Below, one piece after another: positions 61,817-64,000 of a stretch of 64,000 bases of DNA; positions within the stretch are counted from its first letter, which is position 1; every line of letters starts with the position of its first letter. This DNA comes from Ceratopteris richardii (lineage: Eukaryota > Streptophyta > Polypodiopsida > Polypodiales > Pteridaceae), in NCBI GenBank assembly GCA_020310875.1, contig CM035414.1, positions 197,507,141 to 197,571,140 on the forward strand. The letters are read 5' to 3'. A program made the position numbers and the translations under genes. The notes beneath the pieces were generated by a model, which saw only the letters and a list, made by a program, of their open reading frames with translations, searched no databases and was not told the origin of the DNA.

Positions 61817-61959
61817 CAATTGGGTAACTTGAACCAGAAACTAACTGGATCTAACTGAATGAGTCCACTTGCTAACTAAATCTGTCAACTTATCTAACCA
61901 GGGAATAGCACCCACACAAATAGGCTGTTTCAGAGCCACTTTAATGAAATATTCATAGA

Positions 61960-62460
61960 CCCTTGCAACTATTTATATACATTTGCATAGAAATTACATT
62001 TCAATGGCAAGAGTATGGTATGTCCATGAGGATGTCTAAACTCATGTAGAGATTTGTTTCTAAGAATCTCTTTATTGGGAGAAAATCAAGTCAAAGTTGT
62101 GTTAAATGTGGGAGACTAATGACATCTTTATTGTATTACCCTCCTCACGTTAGTTCATATTCACATTTATCTTGTAACTCACTGTTGAAATGGAAAATCA
62201 CTATGAATAAACATTCTAGTACAGAACCTTGCAACTATTTATATACATTTGCATGGAAATTAAACTTCAATGGCAACAGTATGGTATGTACATGAGGATT
62301 TCTAATCACATGTAGAAGTTTTTTCTTAGAGTCTGTTGCTTGGGAGAAAATTAGGTCTAAGTTGTGAGATTAATGACATCTTTATAGTGTTATCCTCCAC
62401 ACTTTAGTTCATATTCACATTTATCTTGTAACACATTGTTGAAATGGAAAATCAATGTAT
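61960..62460. repeat. tandem duplication of about 250 bp
   Basis: Bases 61970-62205 recur at 62224-62455. Both contain CTTGCAACTATTTATATAC, GAGACTAATGACATC-like and TCATATTCACATTTATCTTG stretches, with scattered differences. It sits in the 1.2-kb gap between two divergent genes. Confidence 0.8.
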
Positions 62461-63018
62461 GAATATGCTTTCTGTGTGCCTCTTTTACACATAATTCTTT
62501 TTCAATATACTTTCATCTACCTCTTTGATATCTAGCCTACACCACAATAAAACCTAATCCTTGAAATCTTAACCAAATGTAAAATTTCTTTTTGTATAGT
62601 GTTCAATGGCATAGCATATTCCAGTTGGAACTCAACTTGGATATATTCCAGTTGTAAAATTTCTTCTTGTAAAATTTCTCCAAAAAATTTTATTTTATAT
62701 TCCTGCTGGAACTCAACTTGGATATATTTTGATTCATTCACAATGCTTAGACTGAATGACTCATATGTAGTTAGAAATCAACTGTGTTTCTCATTTGAAT
62801 CAAAAGTGAATCAAATCTTTGGTTCCCTGATTAGTGTATATTTGAGTAATTAAGTGATTTGATGTAATTTGATGTTTTATGTTATTTAATGTACTTTAAT
62901 AAGCTTTTGATTTCATATCTTCTTGATGTGACATTTGATGTGATATCTTCACTTGATCTCGGATTTCTACTTATTTAAAAAGGTCATTCATCTTCAGTCT
63001 TCTGTGAACTCAGTGAAG
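62461..63018. other. AT-rich upstream region of the 63019 gene
   Basis: Contains small local repeats (GGAACTCAACTTGGATATAT twice, near 62630 and 62710) and GATGTGA words. No gene seen; promoter elements could not be fixed with confidence. Confidence 0.4.
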
Positions 63019-64000
63019 ATGAGCTCAATCTTTTCAGTGGATGCTTGGGCATCAGCTTCCTCTGCTCATATTGATTCATTGTTCTCAGTTGAACCTTTCC
63101 AGAGAAGTGATGATCCCTATGATTTAGAACGTGCTGATGATTCCATGTTTTCTGTTGAGTCATTTAAGTTATCCAATTCACAGTGCAATGCTGCTCAACC
63201 AAATGCACCTCTTGATCTCCCATCTGATCCAACCATTGATCTCCCTTCTGACTCAAGTGCATGTGGAGCAACGAAAAAGCAAAGCAAGCTCAATCTACGA
63301 TTTAAAAGAAGGTCTCGTGAAGTAAGTCGAAAAAGATTTAAATTTCTTACTTCAGATAGACAGATTGCATTGGATATTGTGAAGCATTGTTGTGGTTTGA
63401 AATGCTTGTATAATTTAGGGATGAAGAAACTAAAGCACATAAGAGAAAAATTCCTCCATTTAGATAGTGAAAGGCAAGATATATACCTTGTTTCTTGCAT
63501 GCAAATGATTGAGGATAACATGTCAGTAACGCGTGTTGGTTTTGCATATTTCTTTACTCAAGGGATGCCATGCTGTAGGGCTGCATTTAAAATTGCAATG
63601 GGTGTAGGAAATTTTAGAATACATAGGGTTCAACAAGGGTTTTTGAATGGGGATCTCATTTTGGATACGTTCCATGTTGGGACCAAAGGATCTGTTGGAC
63701 GTCATGCAATGAATTGGATGATGAACTATTTTAGCTTGCATTGTGAAGTTATGCCTACAACTGGAAGGTTGCACTTGTCAGATAACTTTACTCGTCGAGA
63801 GGTATTTCAAATATATAGAGAAGACATGGAAAATAGAAATGAGAAGTATGTGTTGTATCGTCACTTTACTCGATTATGGAAGGAAGAGTTTAACAATGTT
63901 TCTATTCCTCGTAAAGTTAGAATGGGTGAATGTTCAGTTTGCGCCACTTTGAAAAACATGGCAAAAGGGGCTACAACACCACAGGAAAAGCATAATTTTA
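63019..64000 (+). CDS. open frame of at least 327 codons, transposase-like, runs off window end
   Basis: ATG at 63019, and no stop to 64000, so the gene is incomplete and easily overlooked. The N-terminal 100 residues are Ser/Asp-rich (SVDAWASASSAH, LPSDPTIDLPSD). A basic patch (KLNLRFKRRSREVSRKRFK) follows, then a Cys-rich stretch (HCCGLKCLYNLGMKKLKHIR), MPCCRAAFKIAMGVG and GSVGRHAMNWMMNYF. Near the end lie HLSDNFTRREVFQIYREDM, HFTRLWKEEFNNVSIPRKVR and MGECSVCATLKNM. The closing pattern (serine-strand, W-x-x-E-F, V-x-I-P-R, C-x-x-C) recalls multi-copy eukaryotic proteins thought to be DDE transposases, but I cannot name the family and the catalytic part would lie beyond the window. It is divergent to the methyltransferase gene. 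Confidence 0.6.
   Translation, partial: MSSIFSVDAWASASSAHIDSLFSVEPFQRSDDPYDLERADDSMFSVESFKLSNSQCNAAQPNAPLDLPSDPTIDLPSDSSACGATKKQSKLNLRFKRRSREVSRKRFKFLTSDRQIALDIVKHCCGLKCLYNLGMKKLKHIREKFLHLDSERQDIYLVSCMQMIEDNMSVTRVGFAYFFTQGMPCCRAAFKIAMGVGNFRIHRVQQGFLNGDLILDTFHVGTKGSVGRHAMNWMMNYFSLHCEVMPTTGRLHLSDNFTRREVFQIYREDMENRNEKYVLYRHFTRLWKEEFNNVSIPRKVRMGECSVCATLKNMAKGATTPQEKHNF

Overview
The window looks like nuclear DNA of a land plant with a large, repeat-filled genome. The evidence is AT-rich intergenic DNA, many Ty1/copia LTR retrotransposons primed from initiator tRNA-Met, a GC-richer plant-type LINE, one CACTA (En/Spm) end, long (GA)n tracts, and fragments of plant gene families (MCTP C-terminal domain, DCD domain). 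A seed-free plant (fern, lycophyte or bryophyte) would fit the prokaryote-type DNA methyltransferase gene, but that is inference. I see no bacterial operon, CRISPR array or intact rRNA/tRNA gene.

Layout. 1-8.3 kb: minus-strand copia element A (cut by the window start, pol frame open, one nonsense codon), a relic of LTR family E, and truncated copia B1. 8.3-20.6 kb: repeats, microsatellites and a 2.6-kb LTR element carrying only gag (10060-12659). 20.6-23.8 kb: 5'-truncated LINE with one frameshift. 25-29 kb: LINE relics on the minus strand, a CACTA end and very long (GA)n tracts. 30.4-43.5 kb: copia relics F, B2, D, G and C2 and an LTR-E element. 43.5-52.1 kb: copia C1 split by a complete 4139-bp non-autonomous LTR element with two 446-bp LTRs and a perfect 5-bp target duplication. 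52.1-55 kb: copia B3. 56-56.6 kb: two captured host-gene fragments.

The part unlike ordinary repeat filler is 57.2-64 kb. On the minus strand, six exons (57249-61738) join through canonical, phase-matched splice sites into a 2976-nt frame (991 codons). It resembles a ParB-like domain followed by an N4/N6-type DNA methyltransferase of the order found in phage and bacterial modification enzymes, with motif IV (DIPYGF) before motif I (DLFSGTGTT). A TATA box lies upstream of exon 1. Two in-frame stops, both explicable by C-to-T change, interrupt exon 2. Introns 1 and 3 each hold a tandem array of a near-perfect 23-bp palindrome. Divergently, at 63019, a frame of at least 327 codons runs off the window end and resembles an unnamed transposase-like family.

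Working together: most of the window is layered transposon insertion and decay. The methyltransferase gene and the divergent plus-strand ORF could be two independent loci or two cargo genes of one undescribed mobile element; the window alone cannot decide.
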